64,000 nucleotides of DNA, from the NCBI GenBank assembly GCA_038087035.1, contig CP051187.1, forward strand, positions 4,593,001-4,657,000, read 5' to 3'. The first letter of the stretch is position 1. The number at the start of each line of letters is the position of its first letter. The position numbers and the translations under genes were made by a program. The DNA is from Gloeotrichia echinulata CP02 (GTDB lineage: Bacteria > Cyanobacteriota > Cyanobacteriia > Cyanobacteriales > Nostocaceae). Below, piece after piece: positions 17,284 through 26,736 of the stretch. The notes under the pieces were generated by a model, which made no database searches, was not told the origin of the DNA, and saw only the letters and a program-made list of their open reading frames with translations.

Positions 17284-18599
17284 TTTTGACTTTTGACTCT
17301 TGACTCTTGACTCTTGACTTTTGCCTGATAAACTTGTTGAGCTACCTTAGCAAGACGCTGCATTCCGGTGACGATTTCTTGGTCACTGCCGGTGAGGCTG
17401 ATGCGTAAACATTGGTGTTTGTGTGACCATTCTTCTTTTAAGCCGGGGAAGAAGGTACTACCAGGTACAACAATTACACCTACTTTCTTCAGTTCTTGGT
17501 AAAATTCCCAGTCTGTAATTGGTAGATCCTGTAACCATAACCAAGCAAAGATAGCACCTTCACCGCGATGGAGGAACCAAGGTAAATCCTTGGGCATTGA
17601 CGCTTCTAATGTATTTTCCAATACTGCAAACTTCTTCTGGTAAAATGGACGAATGACATTTTCCGCGATGTCGCCAATGGCGCCAGAACTAATTGCACGA
17701 GCTGCGATCGCTTGTCCGTAGCGTGAGGGATGAATACACAAGTTTGTCTGGAATGACTCTAGCACTTGAATAATTTTTTCATTGCCAATGGCAACACCGA
17801 TGCGTTCCCCTGGTAAGCCGACTTTGGATAAACTCATACAGTGGAGGATGTTCTCTCCAAACACTGGTGTCATTTCTGTAAAGTTCAACGCTGGGTAAGG
17901 CGGCGCATAAGCTGAGTCTATGAATACTGGTACATCATAAGGTGCAGCTATTGCGGCTATTTTTTTCACCTCTTCATCGGTGAGGACGTTACCTGTGGGG
18001 TTACAAGGACGAGAGAAGATCACGCAACCTGTGTTTTCGTTGATCGATAGTTGGCTGAAGTCAGGTCGATATTTAAACCTGTGTGCAGTTTCGTCAATAT
18101 CGAGAGTTGGTTTGTAGGCGATTAAAGCTTCGGGAACCAAGCTAACACCACCATAACCTGTGTAATCGGGACTGAGGGGTAAAACAATTTGTTTGAGTTC
18201 GCCGCTACTAGTGTAACCGCCAAAGGAGTTGGCTGCATAGAAGTAGAGGCTTTGACTACCGGGGGTAATAAGAATATTGCTGTTTGTTAAGTTTAACCCA
18301 TAGCGGCGATTAAAATCATTGGCGATCGCTTCAATTAATGGCGCATAACCTTGACTGGAACCGTAGCGACAAACCACTTCACCATATTCTGAGCTAGCGA
18401 GCAATTCAGCCGTACAATCGCGCCATAATTGCTCGACTTCTGGTAAAATCAGCGGATTTCCAGCACTCAAATTATTTAATTCCTGCCCAGCACCAGCGCG
18501 TAAAGTTTCGTTAATATCCTTCATAATCGCTCGCACGCCAGTCAGGTTGGACATTTGAGCGCCGATTTTCGTAAGGGCAGGAGTCATAGGCTGATACAA
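17280..18599 (-). CDS. avtA: Valine--pyruvate aminotransferase
   Basis: A class I/II PLP-dependent aminotransferase closest to AvtA, which interconverts valine/alanine and their keto acids. The PLP lysine is in HCMSLSKVGLPGERIG, and the substrate/cofactor motifs SRPCNPTGN and AYAPPYPALNF are present. It begins MYQPMTPALTKIGAQMSNLT, with several possible Met starts in the first 16 residues. The final residues, KVKSQESRVKSQK, are a direct translation of ttgactc heptamers, so the native C-terminus has been extended or replaced by repeat. At 439 residues it is a little longer than usual. Confidence 0.85.
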   Translation of the reverse strand: MYQPMTPALTKIGAQMSNLTGVRAIMKDINETLRAGAGQELNNLSAGNPLILPEVEQLWRDCTAELLASSEYGEVVCRYGSSQGYAPLIEAIANDFNRRYGLNLTNSNILITPGSQSLYFYAANSFGGYTSSGELKQIVLPLSPDYTGYGGVSLVPEALIAYKPTLDIDETAHRFKYRPDFSQLSINENTGCVIFSRPCNPTGNVLTDEEVKKIAAIAAPYDVPVFIDSAYAPPYPALNFTEMTPVFGENILHCMSLSKVGLPGERIGVAIGNEKIIQVLESFQTNLCIHPSRYGQAIAARAISSGAIGDIAENVIRPFYQKKFAVLENTLEASMPKDLPWFLHRGEGAIFAWLWLQDLPITDWEFYQELKKVGVIVVPGSTFFPGLKEEWSHKHQCLRISLTGSDQEIVTGMQRLAKVAQQVYQAKVKSQESRVKSQK

Positions 18600-19000
18600 A
18601 GTAAATTAATCTAGAGGTGGATAAATTATTGTGCGGGGGGTTGCTGCTGGCACAAGGTTGACATCGTGAGCCTAGCAACTATAGCCGCCCTTAACCAATC
18701 TAACTAGAGAATGGTATTTTCACAAAGCAACAATAATCTTAATAGCAGTTCTCGTGCTGATAAAGTAGCACAAAGTGATCCAAAAGTGTGCGGGAAAACT
18801 GCTAAATATCCATACTCAAAAGCGATAGGAGATGAGGGGATATCTACGACGGGCTACGTCTACCCACTCAGAGAAGCTATGGCGCAGGCTTTACGCTCTG
18901 CGTGTCGTAGACAGAGGCTACACGAACGCCCGAAGCAGTTCTGGCGGAAATTTTACAATGGATAAATTAGAAAAATATCGTATGATCTATTGTTTCTTTT
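18600..19000. other. Intergenic region with dispersed repeat
   Basis: Positions ~18835-18935 carry a cyanobacterial dispersed repeat (acgacgggctacgtctacc and tgtcgtagacagaggctac). An 84-codon open frame starting at 18711 runs through it; I do not regard it as a gene. Promoters for avtA are expected near 18620-18700. Confidence 0.45.
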
Positions 19001-19408
19001 TTAGGGCAAAACCTCAAACGATTGATTTCCAGACAATCGATAAATATAAAAATCTCGATCAAGGGTGAATATTTGTCTTTGATTAAGCACTTCAGCCATA
19101 GCTACCAGAGAAGCATCTGCTAAATCCATTGGAACATCTCGATATTGCTCCATTAAAGTTTCCATTCTGGTTAGTTCATCTGAAGTATGATGATATATGA
19201 CTAATATTTCATCAGCTACATAACCCCATAATTCTTGTTGTGCTAACCAACTCCCATATCGACCCAATAAATACATAGCCTCGGTAAAACAAGCACATGT
19301 AGTGATGAGGGGGGCTGACAGTGATGGTAAAATTTCAACGCAGCGTTGATGATTGTTATCACCTTGATTGATTAGGGCAATTAGGGGAGAAGCATCGCAA
19401 AAGGTCAT
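19001..19408 (-). CDS. PIN-domain toxin (VapC type)
   Basis: A 135-residue PIN-domain protein, expected to be a metal-dependent RNase toxin. Conserved acids are visible at Asp5 (MTFCDASPLIALI), a Glu in CACFTEAMYLLG, and Asp residues in PMDLADASLVAMAE and FTLDRDFYIYR. The start overlaps the end of the upstream antitoxin gene by 4 nt, as usual for vapBC operons. Target RNA is unknown. Confidence 0.85.
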   Translation of the reverse strand: MTFCDASPLIALINQGDNNHQRCVEILPSLSAPLITTCACFTEAMYLLGRYGSWLAQQELWGYVADEILVIYHHTSDELTRMETLMEQYRDVPMDLADASLVAMAEVLNQRQIFTLDRDFYIYRLSGNQSFEVLP

Positions 19409-19656
19409 TGATTCAATGTGGATGAGTCTTTAGTGTCTAAAAGTTCTGTAAAGGCTTCTCCTAGTCGCTCAGATAAGTCTGATGGCTGAAAATTGACTCT
19501 TCCAATTCTTCCTTTTAATATTTGGTCTAGGGTTGGTTTGGTGGGGGAATTTGAAGATTGATGGGGCAAAATGGTCAATCTGACTCGCTGACCTGCTAAT
19601 TCAGCGCTATGTTGGAGAATTTCTTCCCAAGTTCCCTCTAGGGTTTGTGGTTGCAT
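19405..19656 (-). CDS. Antitoxin of the PIN-domain toxin
   Basis: An 83-residue protein beginning MQPQTLEGTWEEILQHSAEL, followed by AGQRVRLTIL. This N-terminal pattern recurs in cyanobacterial antitoxin-like proteins encoded before PIN toxins. The C-terminal half (LDQILKGRIGRVNFQPSDLS) is a likely toxin-binding helix. I do not see a clear DNA-binding fold. The 4-nt overlap with the toxin supports its role. Confidence 0.75.
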   Translation of the reverse strand: MQPQTLEGTWEEILQHSAELAGQRVRLTILPHQSSNSPTKPTLDQILKGRIGRVNFQPSDLSERLGEAFTELLDTKDSSTLNQ

Positions 19657-20000
19657 CTATCCTGTTTTGAACTTTTCTTGTCTTAGTGTAGCATATTGAC
19701 GCACGCTACAAGATAGGCGTTCGCGTAGCCCAAGGTGCTGTGTTCTTTATATTCACAGCACTGAGAGAGCTTTTTTACACCCTGTCCGACTTTTCAAACA
19801 CCCTCTTATATCTACCTTTAGTTAGATAGTGTTAGAGGGTTAACTATTAGAAATTTTTCTTATAATAAATGCATGTATTGCAATAGCAACTTTAGTCAAA
19901 TATCTGATGCAGATTTTGATTCAGCAGGGCTTTTTTTGAGTTTATTTCTAATAATTTTGCTTACCTTTTTAATATTTATCGTTTACCATGAGAGTTCTAT
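19657..20000. other. Intergenic region upstream of the phytochrome gene
   Basis: Divergent promoters for the antitoxin and the phytochrome gene should be here. A perfect 8-bp inverted repeat, gtgctgtg (19735-19742) / cacagcac (19754-19761), is followed by a T run at ~19771. It could be a terminator-like stem or an operator. The 5' leader before 20001 is AT-rich with no clear Shine-Dalgarno. Confidence 0.45.
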
Positions 20001-23000
20001 ATGAGCGAAATCAATTTTTTACCAGTAAATACACCAATAGATTTAAGCAACTGTGATCAAGAACCTATTCATATTCCTGGTTTGATTCAGCCTCATGGTA
20101 TTCTCATGGTTTTAGAAGAACCTAAATTAAACATTATTCAAATTAGTCAGAATACTATTGAAATACTTGGTATTCCTCCTCAAGATATTTTAGGTAAAAA
20201 CCTGAAAATATTATTTAATACCTCGCAAATTCAGCTAATCAAAAAATCTTTAGCAGAAATATCTGAAAAACTTAACCCCTTAGATTTATATATTGATACC
20301 AAAACAGGTAGAAAACACTTTGATGGTATTATTAATAAATCAAATGGATTCACAATTCTGGAATTAGAAGCTGTTACTGGAAACAATCAAAATGATTTTT
20401 TAAGTTTTTACCAATTAGTACAACCGATTATTTGCAAAATGCAAAAATTACTGTACTTGGATGAATTGTGCCAAATAATGGTGACAGAAATCCGTAACCT
20501 GACAGGTTTCGACAGAGTAATGATCTATAAATTTGAGGCTGAAGGTTCAGGTAACATTATAGCAGAAGATAAATTAGAAAGTTTAAGTCCTTTTCTGGGT
20601 TTACATTATCCCGCTTCGGATGTTCCTAAACAAGCTAGAGTCTTATATACTCTTAATCCTTTGCGGTTAATTCCTGATGTGAATTATCAATCTGTAGAAC
20701 TAATATATATTAAGAATTCAGACACTATTAATCAACCGTTGGATCTTAGTCACAGTGTTTTAAGAAGTGTTTCTCCCATACACATTGAATATCTCAAAAA
20801 TATGGGTGTGACTGCTTCTATGTCAATTTCATTAATCCGAGAACAAAAGTTATGGGGTTTAATTGCCTGTCATAATTATTTATCGCCTAAATATATCACC
20901 TATAAATTGCGGACTGCTTGCGAATTAATCGGTAGAGTAATGTCTTTAGAACTTACAGCCAAAGAAGAAAATGAAGATTTAGACTATAAACTGATTTTGA
21001 AAGAAGTTTTATCTAATTTTTTGAATAATTTTGCTGAAAATGATAATTGGAGAGAAGCTTTAATTCAAAATAGAAGTAAGCTTTTAGAATTTGTAGCTGC
21101 TGAAGGTGCAGCCGTTTGTGATGCTGTAAATATGACGATGATTGGCAAAACTCCTGTATTAGAGGAAGTTAAAAAGATTTGTGATTTTTTAGAAAATCAT
21201 ATTTTTAATCAAGGTGTAGATAAGTATTTTTATGAAACAGATTGTTTATCTAAAATTTATCCACAAGCAGAAAAGTTTAAAAATGTCAGTAGCGGTTTAT
21301 TAGCGGTGATGATTTCTCAGGAATATAAACAGTATATTTTGTGGTTTCGTCCTGAAGTAATTCAAACTGTTAATTGGGGGGGTGATCCTAATAAACCAGT
21401 GGAAATAACTACCAATGGTGATCTGCGTCTATCTCCCCGTAAATCCTTTGATTTGTGGCAAGAAATAGTAAAATTAAAATCTTTACCTTGGAAGTTATGC
21501 GAAATTGCCATAGCCAAAGAATTGAGAAATATAATTGTCGGGTTGGTTTTGCAGCAAGCTGAGAAAATCGCCAAAATTCATCAACAATTAATGCAGTCTT
21601 TAAAATCAGCACAAATGGCAGTATGGGATTGGGATTTACGGCAAAATCAGATTGTTTGGACTGTTGGTAATAATCAGTTGTGTGGGTTGTTAGATGCGAA
21701 TCGCCTAGATACTTATGAGGGTTTTAAATCCTTGATTGATCCAAGGGATCGGGAAGCTGTAGATTTAGCTATGAATCGGGCTTTAGTTGAACAGCATGAT
21801 TATTATCAGGAATTTCGGATTCTTTGCCCTGATGGTAATATTCATTGGCTGGAAAGTAGAGGTAAATATTTCTTAAATGATGCAGGTGAAGCTGTGCGAT
21901 TTTTAGGGACTATAGTAGAAGTTAGCGAGCGCAAACTTGCCGAAATTCAACTCCAAGAACTAAATTTAGAGTTAGAAAATAGAGTTAAAAGCCGGACTTT
22001 TGACCTAGAAAATTCCCAAACATCATTACAACTGCAAGTAGAACAGGAACGACTGGTAATGGCGATCGCCTTACGTGTTCGTCAAAGTTTGCATCTGGAT
22101 CAAATCCTCAAAACTGCTGTAACTGAAGTTCAGGAATTTATGCAAGCAGACCGAGTATTTATTTATCGTTTTGAGCCAGACTATAGTGGGTTTGTAGTGG
22201 TGGAATCTGTTTACGGTGATTACACTCCTGCGTTAAATGCTGGAATTGAAGATACTTACTTGATGGAAACTCATGGAGGGAGATACACACAAGGAGGCTT
22301 TCTAGCCATAGCAGATATTTATACAGCCGACCTAACTGAATGTCACCGTGATTTACTAGCGCAATTTCAGATCAAAGCCAACTTGTCAGTTCCTATTATG
22401 CAGGGACAAAAATTATGGGGGCTATTAGTTACCAACCAATGTGCGACATCAAGACAGTGGCAACCTTGGGAAATTGATTTCTTCCAAAAACTAGCAACAC
22501 AAGTAGGCATTGCCATTCAACAATCAGAACTATACCAACAATTAGAACAAGAACTACAAGAGCGTCAAAAAGTTGAAACAGCTTTGCAACGTAGCGAAAA
22601 ATTATTTCGTTCGCTCAATGAATTTGCACCTGTAGGTATTTTTAAAACAGATACCCGAGGAAAAATGATCTATAACAATCCTAGCTGTCAGCAAATTTGT
22701 GGTTTTACCCTAGAGCAATCATTAGGAGATAAATGGATCAATTTTATTCATCCTGAAGATTTAGAAATATTTTCACCTCAGTGGAATGCGGCAATATCAA
22801 CACATCAGCAACTATCTACAGAAATACGTTTTTTCCATGAAGATCAAGTTGTTCGGATTTGTCGGCTAACTGTTGTTCCCATGTTATATGATGCTAATGA
22901 ATTTGTGGGATATGTCGGCACTATCGAAGATATTACAGATAGTCGCTTAATGGAGAAAATAAAAAGTGAGTTCATTTCTATAGTTAGTCATGAATTACGA

Positions 23001-23630
23001 ACTCCATTAACATCTATTCGTAGTTCTTTAGGATTACTAACTACTAGTAGCATCAGAAATCAACCCGAAAAAATGCAGAAAATATTAGATGTTGCTGCTA
23101 GTAATGCCGAACGTTTAACCAGGTTATTAAATGACATTCTTGATTTAGAGCGACTGGAAACTAGCAATTTTGTCCTGAATAAAAAATCCTGCGATGCCAT
23201 GACACTAATAAACCTGGCTCTAGACTCTATCCAAACAATAGCCAAAGAAGAGAATATTTCTTTGCAAATATTAGGTAATTCTGTGCAATTGTGGGTAGAT
23301 GAAGACAGAATTTTGCAAACTATTGTCAACTTAATCAGTAATGCCATTAAATTTTCTCCCCCTCACACTACCATCAAAATCAGTGTGGAAGAAACGCCAG
23401 ATAGCCATTTATTTAAAATTCAAGATCAAGGGAGAGGGATTCCTAGCGATAAAATAGAAACCATTTTTGGTAAGTTTCAACAAGTAGATGCTAGTGACTC
23501 CCGTGTAAAAGGAGGAACAGGTTTAGGTTTAGCTATTTGTCGCAGCATTATCCAACAACATAGGGGCAAAATTTGGGCAGAAAGTGTTTTAGGACAAGGT
23601 AGCACTTTTTATTTTTCTATCCCTAAGTAG
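20001..23630 (+). CDS. Bacteriophytochrome hybrid sensor histidine kinase
   Basis: A 1209-residue red/far-red photoreceptor kinase. It has a PAS domain (~15-115) with Cys18 in the BphP bilin-attachment context (NCDQEPIHIPG), and a GAF domain (~145-315) with the PASDVP motif (204-209). The GAF has Ser/Pro (RSVSPIHIEYL) in place of the Cys used by Cph1-type phytochromes, so biliverdin on Cys18 is expected. A PHY domain with tongue motifs WGG (459-461) and SPRKSF (478-483) follows. Then come a PAS (~530-645), a second GAF (~690-845) with Cys781-His782 as in cyanobacteriochromes, a further PAS (~865-980), HisKA with His997 (SHELRTP) and an HATPase domain (GTGLGLAIC). The single receiver downstream is its likely partner. 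Confidence 0.92.
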   Translation: MSEINFLPVNTPIDLSNCDQEPIHIPGLIQPHGILMVLEEPKLNIIQISQNTIEILGIPPQDILGKNLKILFNTSQIQLIKKSLAEISEKLNPLDLYIDTKTGRKHFDGIINKSNGFTILELEAVTGNNQNDFLSFYQLVQPIICKMQKLLYLDELCQIMVTEIRNLTGFDRVMIYKFEAEGSGNIIAEDKLESLSPFLGLHYPASDVPKQARVLYTLNPLRLIPDVNYQSVELIYIKNSDTINQPLDLSHSVLRSVSPIHIEYLKNMGVTASMSISLIREQKLWGLIACHNYLSPKYITYKLRTACELIGRVMSLELTAKEENEDLDYKLILKEVLSNFLNNFAENDNWREALIQNRSKLLEFVAAEGAAVCDAVNMTMIGKTPVLEEVKKICDFLENHIFNQGVDKYFYETDCLSKIYPQAEKFKNVSSGLLAVMISQEYKQYILWFRPEVIQTVNWGGDPNKPVEITTNGDLRLSPRKSFDLWQEIVKLKSLPWKLCEIAIAKELRNIIVGLVLQQAEKIAKIHQQLMQSLKSAQMAVWDWDLRQNQIVWTVGNNQLCGLLDANRLDTYEGFKSLIDPRDREAVDLAMNRALVEQHDYYQEFRILCPDGNIHWLESRGKYFLNDAGEAVRFLGTIVEVSERKLAEIQLQELNLELENRVKSRTFDLENSQTSLQLQVEQERLVMAIALRVRQSLHLDQILKTAVTEVQEFMQADRVFIYRFEPDYSGFVVVESVYGDYTPALNAGIEDTYLMETHGGRYTQGGFLAIADIYTADLTECHRDLLAQFQIKANLSVPIMQGQKLWGLLVTNQCATSRQWQPWEIDFFQKLATQVGIAIQQSELYQQLEQELQERQKVETALQRSEKLFRSLNEFAPVGIFKTDTRGKMIYNNPSCQQICGFTLEQSLGDKWINFIHPEDLEIFSPQWNAAISTHQQLSTEIRFFHEDQVVRICRLTVVPMLYDANEFVGYVGTIEDITDSRLMEKIKSEFISIVSHELRTPLTSIRSSLGLLTTSSIRNQPEKMQKILDVAASNAERLTRLLNDILDLERLETSNFVLNKKSCDAMTLINLALDSIQTIAKEENISLQILGNSVQLWVDEDRILQTIVNLISNAIKFSPPHTTIKISVEETPDSHLFKIQDQGRGIPSDKIETIFGKFQQVDASDSRVKGGTGLGLAICRSIIQQHRGKIWAESVLGQGSTFYFSIPK

Positions 23631-23736
23631 GTGACAGCTTACAGGTAAAAGAGATGAAAGTGAAGCAGGAATTTAGACTTTTCAAATAACCTCTTACAAC
23701 AGCCCCCCACTTTTAAAACATCCTCTAAATAAAAAA

Positions 23737-24108
23737 ATGACACAAAAACGTATTTTACTCATAGATGATAATGATGATTTGGGATTTCTTGTTTCCACTT
23801 GTCTGGAAGAATTTGGATCATGGAAAGTGTCGATAGCTAATCATCCTGAAGAAGGTTTAAATTTAGCAAAAGCACAAAAACCGGATATCATACTTTTAGA
23901 TGTAATGATGCCAGAAATGAATGGTGTAACTTTATTTGGTTTATTGCAAAGTGAACCTAAGACCCAAGCAATACCAGTAATTTTCATGACTGCCAAAGTC
24001 CAAAATTCAGATTTAGAACTATATAACAGCTTAGGAGTTAAAGGGGTAATTACCAAACCATTTGACCCTTTGACACTAGTAGAACAAATCACGGAGATGC
24101 TGCAATAA
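23737..24108 (+). CDS. Single-domain response regulator
   Basis: A 123-residue CheY-like receiver without an output domain. Phosphoacceptor Asp55 (ILLDVMMPEMNG), acidic pair Asp10/Asp11, Thr85 and Lys107 (ITKPFDP) are all present. It begins 106 bp after the phytochrome kinase on the same strand, so it is probably the phosphorylation partner and may pass the signal on by protein-protein contact. Its 3' end overlaps the convergent nagA by 33 bp. Confidence 0.9.
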   Translation: MTQKRILLIDDNDDLGFLVSTCLEEFGSWKVSIANHPEEGLNLAKAQKPDIILLDVMMPEMNGVTLFGLLQSEPKTQAIPVIFMTAKVQNSDLELYNSLGVKGVITKPFDPLTLVEQITEMLQ

Positions 24109-25251
24109 TCGTTGCCACGTTAGTTGTCTTGTGGGTTCATCCCAATGCCAACGTAATAAATTTGCGGCTTGCTTGGGGGAAATTGCCGATAAGCCAATTG
24201 CCTGTCTGGGTGCATCGGTAGCGAGTGCGATCGCAGTTTCTACTTCACAAATGCCCCATTTAACCAAATTTTGCACTCCCACCAATAAGGGTAAAGTCGT
24301 CCCCGATAAAGTACCATCGTCTAGTCGTGCTGTGCCGTTTTTGACTTCAATTTGCCGACTGTCCCAAGGATACACGCCATCGGGTAGCCCTAGGGGTGAG
24401 AGGGCGTCACTAACCAGGAATAACCCTTTTTCTCGATCGCTAGCGCGGAGTAAAATTTGCAACATTGGGGGTGCAACATGTTCACCATCGGCGATAAAAC
24501 CACACATGACATCAGGATGGGTAATTGCTGCGCCTAATAATCCTGGTTCGCGGTGGTGTAATGGTGGCATAGCATTGAAAGCGTGAGTTACCATCGTCGC
24601 ACCCTGTGCAAAAGCACCTTGGGCTTGGGCAAATGTTGCCTGGGAATGGCCTAAACTGACGGTGATACCCAAAGAACGCAAATAGGGAATTACCTCACCT
24701 GTGGGGTCTAATTCCGGTGCTAAGGTGATGACTTTGACAACATGGGCATAATCGCCCAAAACTCTTTTAATATCGTCAATGGTTAGGGGTAATAAATACT
24801 CCCCTGGGTGGGCGCCGCGCTTGTAGAAATTTAAACATGGCCCTTCTAAATGTACTCCCAGAATCTTCGCACCTGACCTGTGAACGGAGAGGGAGGTAGA
24901 GAAATCAGAGATAATGGCGAGCGATCGCTGTATATTCTCGATGGAGGTTGTCACCAGTGTGGGTAAAAATCCATCTACCCCGACATCCCACAAAAATTCT
25001 GAGATTGTCTGTAGCATGTGCGAATTTTCGGTTTGCAAATCGGGAAACGCCAATCCCAACGCCCCATTTATCTGCAAATCCACACCACCTAACGAAATCC
25101 AGTCCCCAGCGACATCCAACACAGACAATTCGCTTGGGGGAATTTGTCCAACTGTCAGCATTGGTTGGATTTGCTCAATTATCCCCTGATCATTAACCAA
25201 GAGCATTTGCAAATCTTTGTAACCAGCTACTCGCGCATTGATAATTCTCAC
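24076..25251 (-). CDS. nagA: N-acetylglucosamine-6-phosphate deacetylase
   Basis: NagA removes acetate from GlcNAc-6-phosphate, used in cell-wall amino-sugar recycling. The 391-residue amidohydrolase shows HLEGPCLNF (usual motif HLEGPF, Glu binding metal), SLGHSQAT and HAFNAMPPLHHREPG (metal His residues), ADGEHV, and the catalytic Asp in LVSDALSP. Length fits the family. It is convergent with, and overlaps by 33 bp, the response regulator. No nagB is adjacent. Confidence 0.93.
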   Translation of the reverse strand: MRIINARVAGYKDLQMLLVNDQGIIEQIQPMLTVGQIPPSELSVLDVAGDWISLGGVDLQINGALGLAFPDLQTENSHMLQTISEFLWDVGVDGFLPTLVTTSIENIQRSLAIISDFSTSLSVHRSGAKILGVHLEGPCLNFYKRGAHPGEYLLPLTIDDIKRVLGDYAHVVKVITLAPELDPTGEVIPYLRSLGITVSLGHSQATFAQAQGAFAQGATMVTHAFNAMPPLHHREPGLLGAAITHPDVMCGFIADGEHVAPPMLQILLRASDREKGLFLVSDALSPLGLPDGVYPWDSRQIEVKNGTARLDDGTLSGTTLPLLVGVQNLVKWGICEVETAIALATDAPRQAIGLSAISPKQAANLLRWHWDEPTRQLTWQRLLQHLRDLFY

Positions 25252-25389
25252 AGTCGTAGGATTGGGATTTTGTGTAGTTCACTGATCACTATGGCAAGAA
25301 AATAGGTAAAATTACAACCGCCGATCAACGCCGATAATTATCATCAAATCATCTGCGTGCATCTGTAGTTCAAAATATCCTCAAGTTTT

Positions 25390-25908
25390 ATGACACCCAT
25401 TGTTGGTATTATCATGGGCAGCGATTCCGATTTGCCCACCATGAAAGAAGCGATCGCTATTTGTGATGAATTTGGTGTAGAACGCGAAGTAGCAATCCTT
25501 TCTGCTCATCGTACTCCAGAACGGATGGTGCAATATGCCCAACAGGCACACCAACGCGGCCTCAAGGTGATTATCGCTGGTGCCGGTGGTGCTGCTCATC
25601 TCCCTGGTATGGTTGCATCTTTAACTCCGCTTCCGGTTATCGGTGTTCCCGTATCCAGCCGTCAATTGCAAGGTGTAGATTCTTTGTATTCAATTGTACA
25701 GATGCCTGCGGGTATTCCGGTCGCTACTGTGGCGATTGGTAATGCCAAAAATGCCGGACTTTTGGCGGTGCAAATTCTCGCTACCCACCAACCAGAATTA
25801 TTAGCAAAAGTCCAAAAATATCGCCAAAACCTCTGTGAATCGGTTTTGGCAAAGCAAGCCAAACTCCAAGAACTCGGTTATGAGCAATATCTACAGCTTG
25901 AAAGTTAA
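25390..25908 (+). CDS. purE: N5-carboxyaminoimidazole ribonucleotide mutase
   Basis: PurE catalyses the N5-CAIR to CAIR rearrangement in purine synthesis. The 172-residue protein has the phosphate-binding loop IMGSDSDLPTMKEA, the catalytic His motif LSAHRTPERMV, and the GAGGAAHLPGMVAS and MPAGIPVATVAIGN segments. It is transcribed away from nagA and is monocistronic. Confidence 0.96.
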   Translation: MTPIVGIIMGSDSDLPTMKEAIAICDEFGVEREVAILSAHRTPERMVQYAQQAHQRGLKVIIAGAGGAAHLPGMVASLTPLPVIGVPVSSRQLQGVDSLYSIVQMPAGIPVATVAIGNAKNAGLLAVQILATHQPELLAKVQKYRQNLCESVLAKQAKLQELGYEQYLQLES

Positions 25909-26736
25909 ATTATTTTGTTGCGCGATCGCCAGCAGAGTATTAATACTTTAATCACACCCAAGCTGGCTTCCTACTCTCTCATCCCAGCGCCCCTATTTTT
26001 AGGCAATAACCACAGTGAACGTAGGGGCGCAAGGCCTTGCGCCCCGGACGCCTGGTCTTTTTACCTGAAAACTGCTGTAAATAAAATGTAACAAAACATT
26101 AAGCATTTGTAGACAAAATTTAATGAAATGTTGAACTTTTCTGTGATGAAGTGAGGAAAAGCTGACACAGCAAAGCATACAGTTTATATAACAGATCTGT
26201 TGCAGGGGATTTGCCGCAGTTAAAAAAAGAAAACAGTAGCTAATGATACAGAATCCTGAATTAGTTAAATAGATAATCAATCAAATTTATTGCTGTGTTC
26301 ATCACAGTACAGTTTTGTCCAGGAGTTATTTTCAGAATTCCTGGAAGAATATTTCTATGTTTATAAAACAGTAAATTTCAATTTTGCAATTGTTTTTTAG
26401 AGAAGCTTTGCAAATTTAGACAATATTTTTATATCTGTTGACGAGAATAATTTACAATAATGGTTTGTCAGTTTTTTCTAGCTTTTTTTAGTTCAAGAAA
26501 AGTTTTGATTTAGGTAAAAAACACTTGACTATTTCATAAATGACATAATACTTTCTTTATAACAAGCGCAATGTTTCCCAAAGGTAGGACTACTTTCTTC
26601 AAGTTATAGTTTGGTTATTTGACTTTTTGATTGGCAAACCAATAACCTCAAAGCCAAATTGCAAAAATACTTAATTTTGCAGTGAGTGTTAGTTATTGCC
26701 ACTTAACGTTTTTTCCATTAAGGAAGGTGTTGGAGG
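25909..26736. other. Long leader/intergenic region before amt
   Basis: 828 bases without a gene. A MITE family-D copy lies at ~26008-26080. The remainder is very AT-rich and probably holds the amt promoter and a long 5' leader. I looked for an NtcA box (GTA-N8-TAC) and found no clean match. A Shine-Dalgarno-like aaggaaggtgttggagg precedes the amt start. Confidence 0.5.
26008..26080. mobile_element. MITE family D, copy
   Basis: Starts near aaccacagtgaacgtagg, contains the palindrome gggcgcaaggccttgcgccc and ends tttacctgaaaactgctgta. The same end sequence recurs at 4340-4397, 44494-44515, 47616-47706, 47762-47854 and 52545-52639. Left boundary uncertain. Confidence 0.6.

Noticed and set aside
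18711..18965. 84-codon plus-strand frame
   Set aside because: Its second half passes through a dispersed repeat and the protein resembles nothing known.
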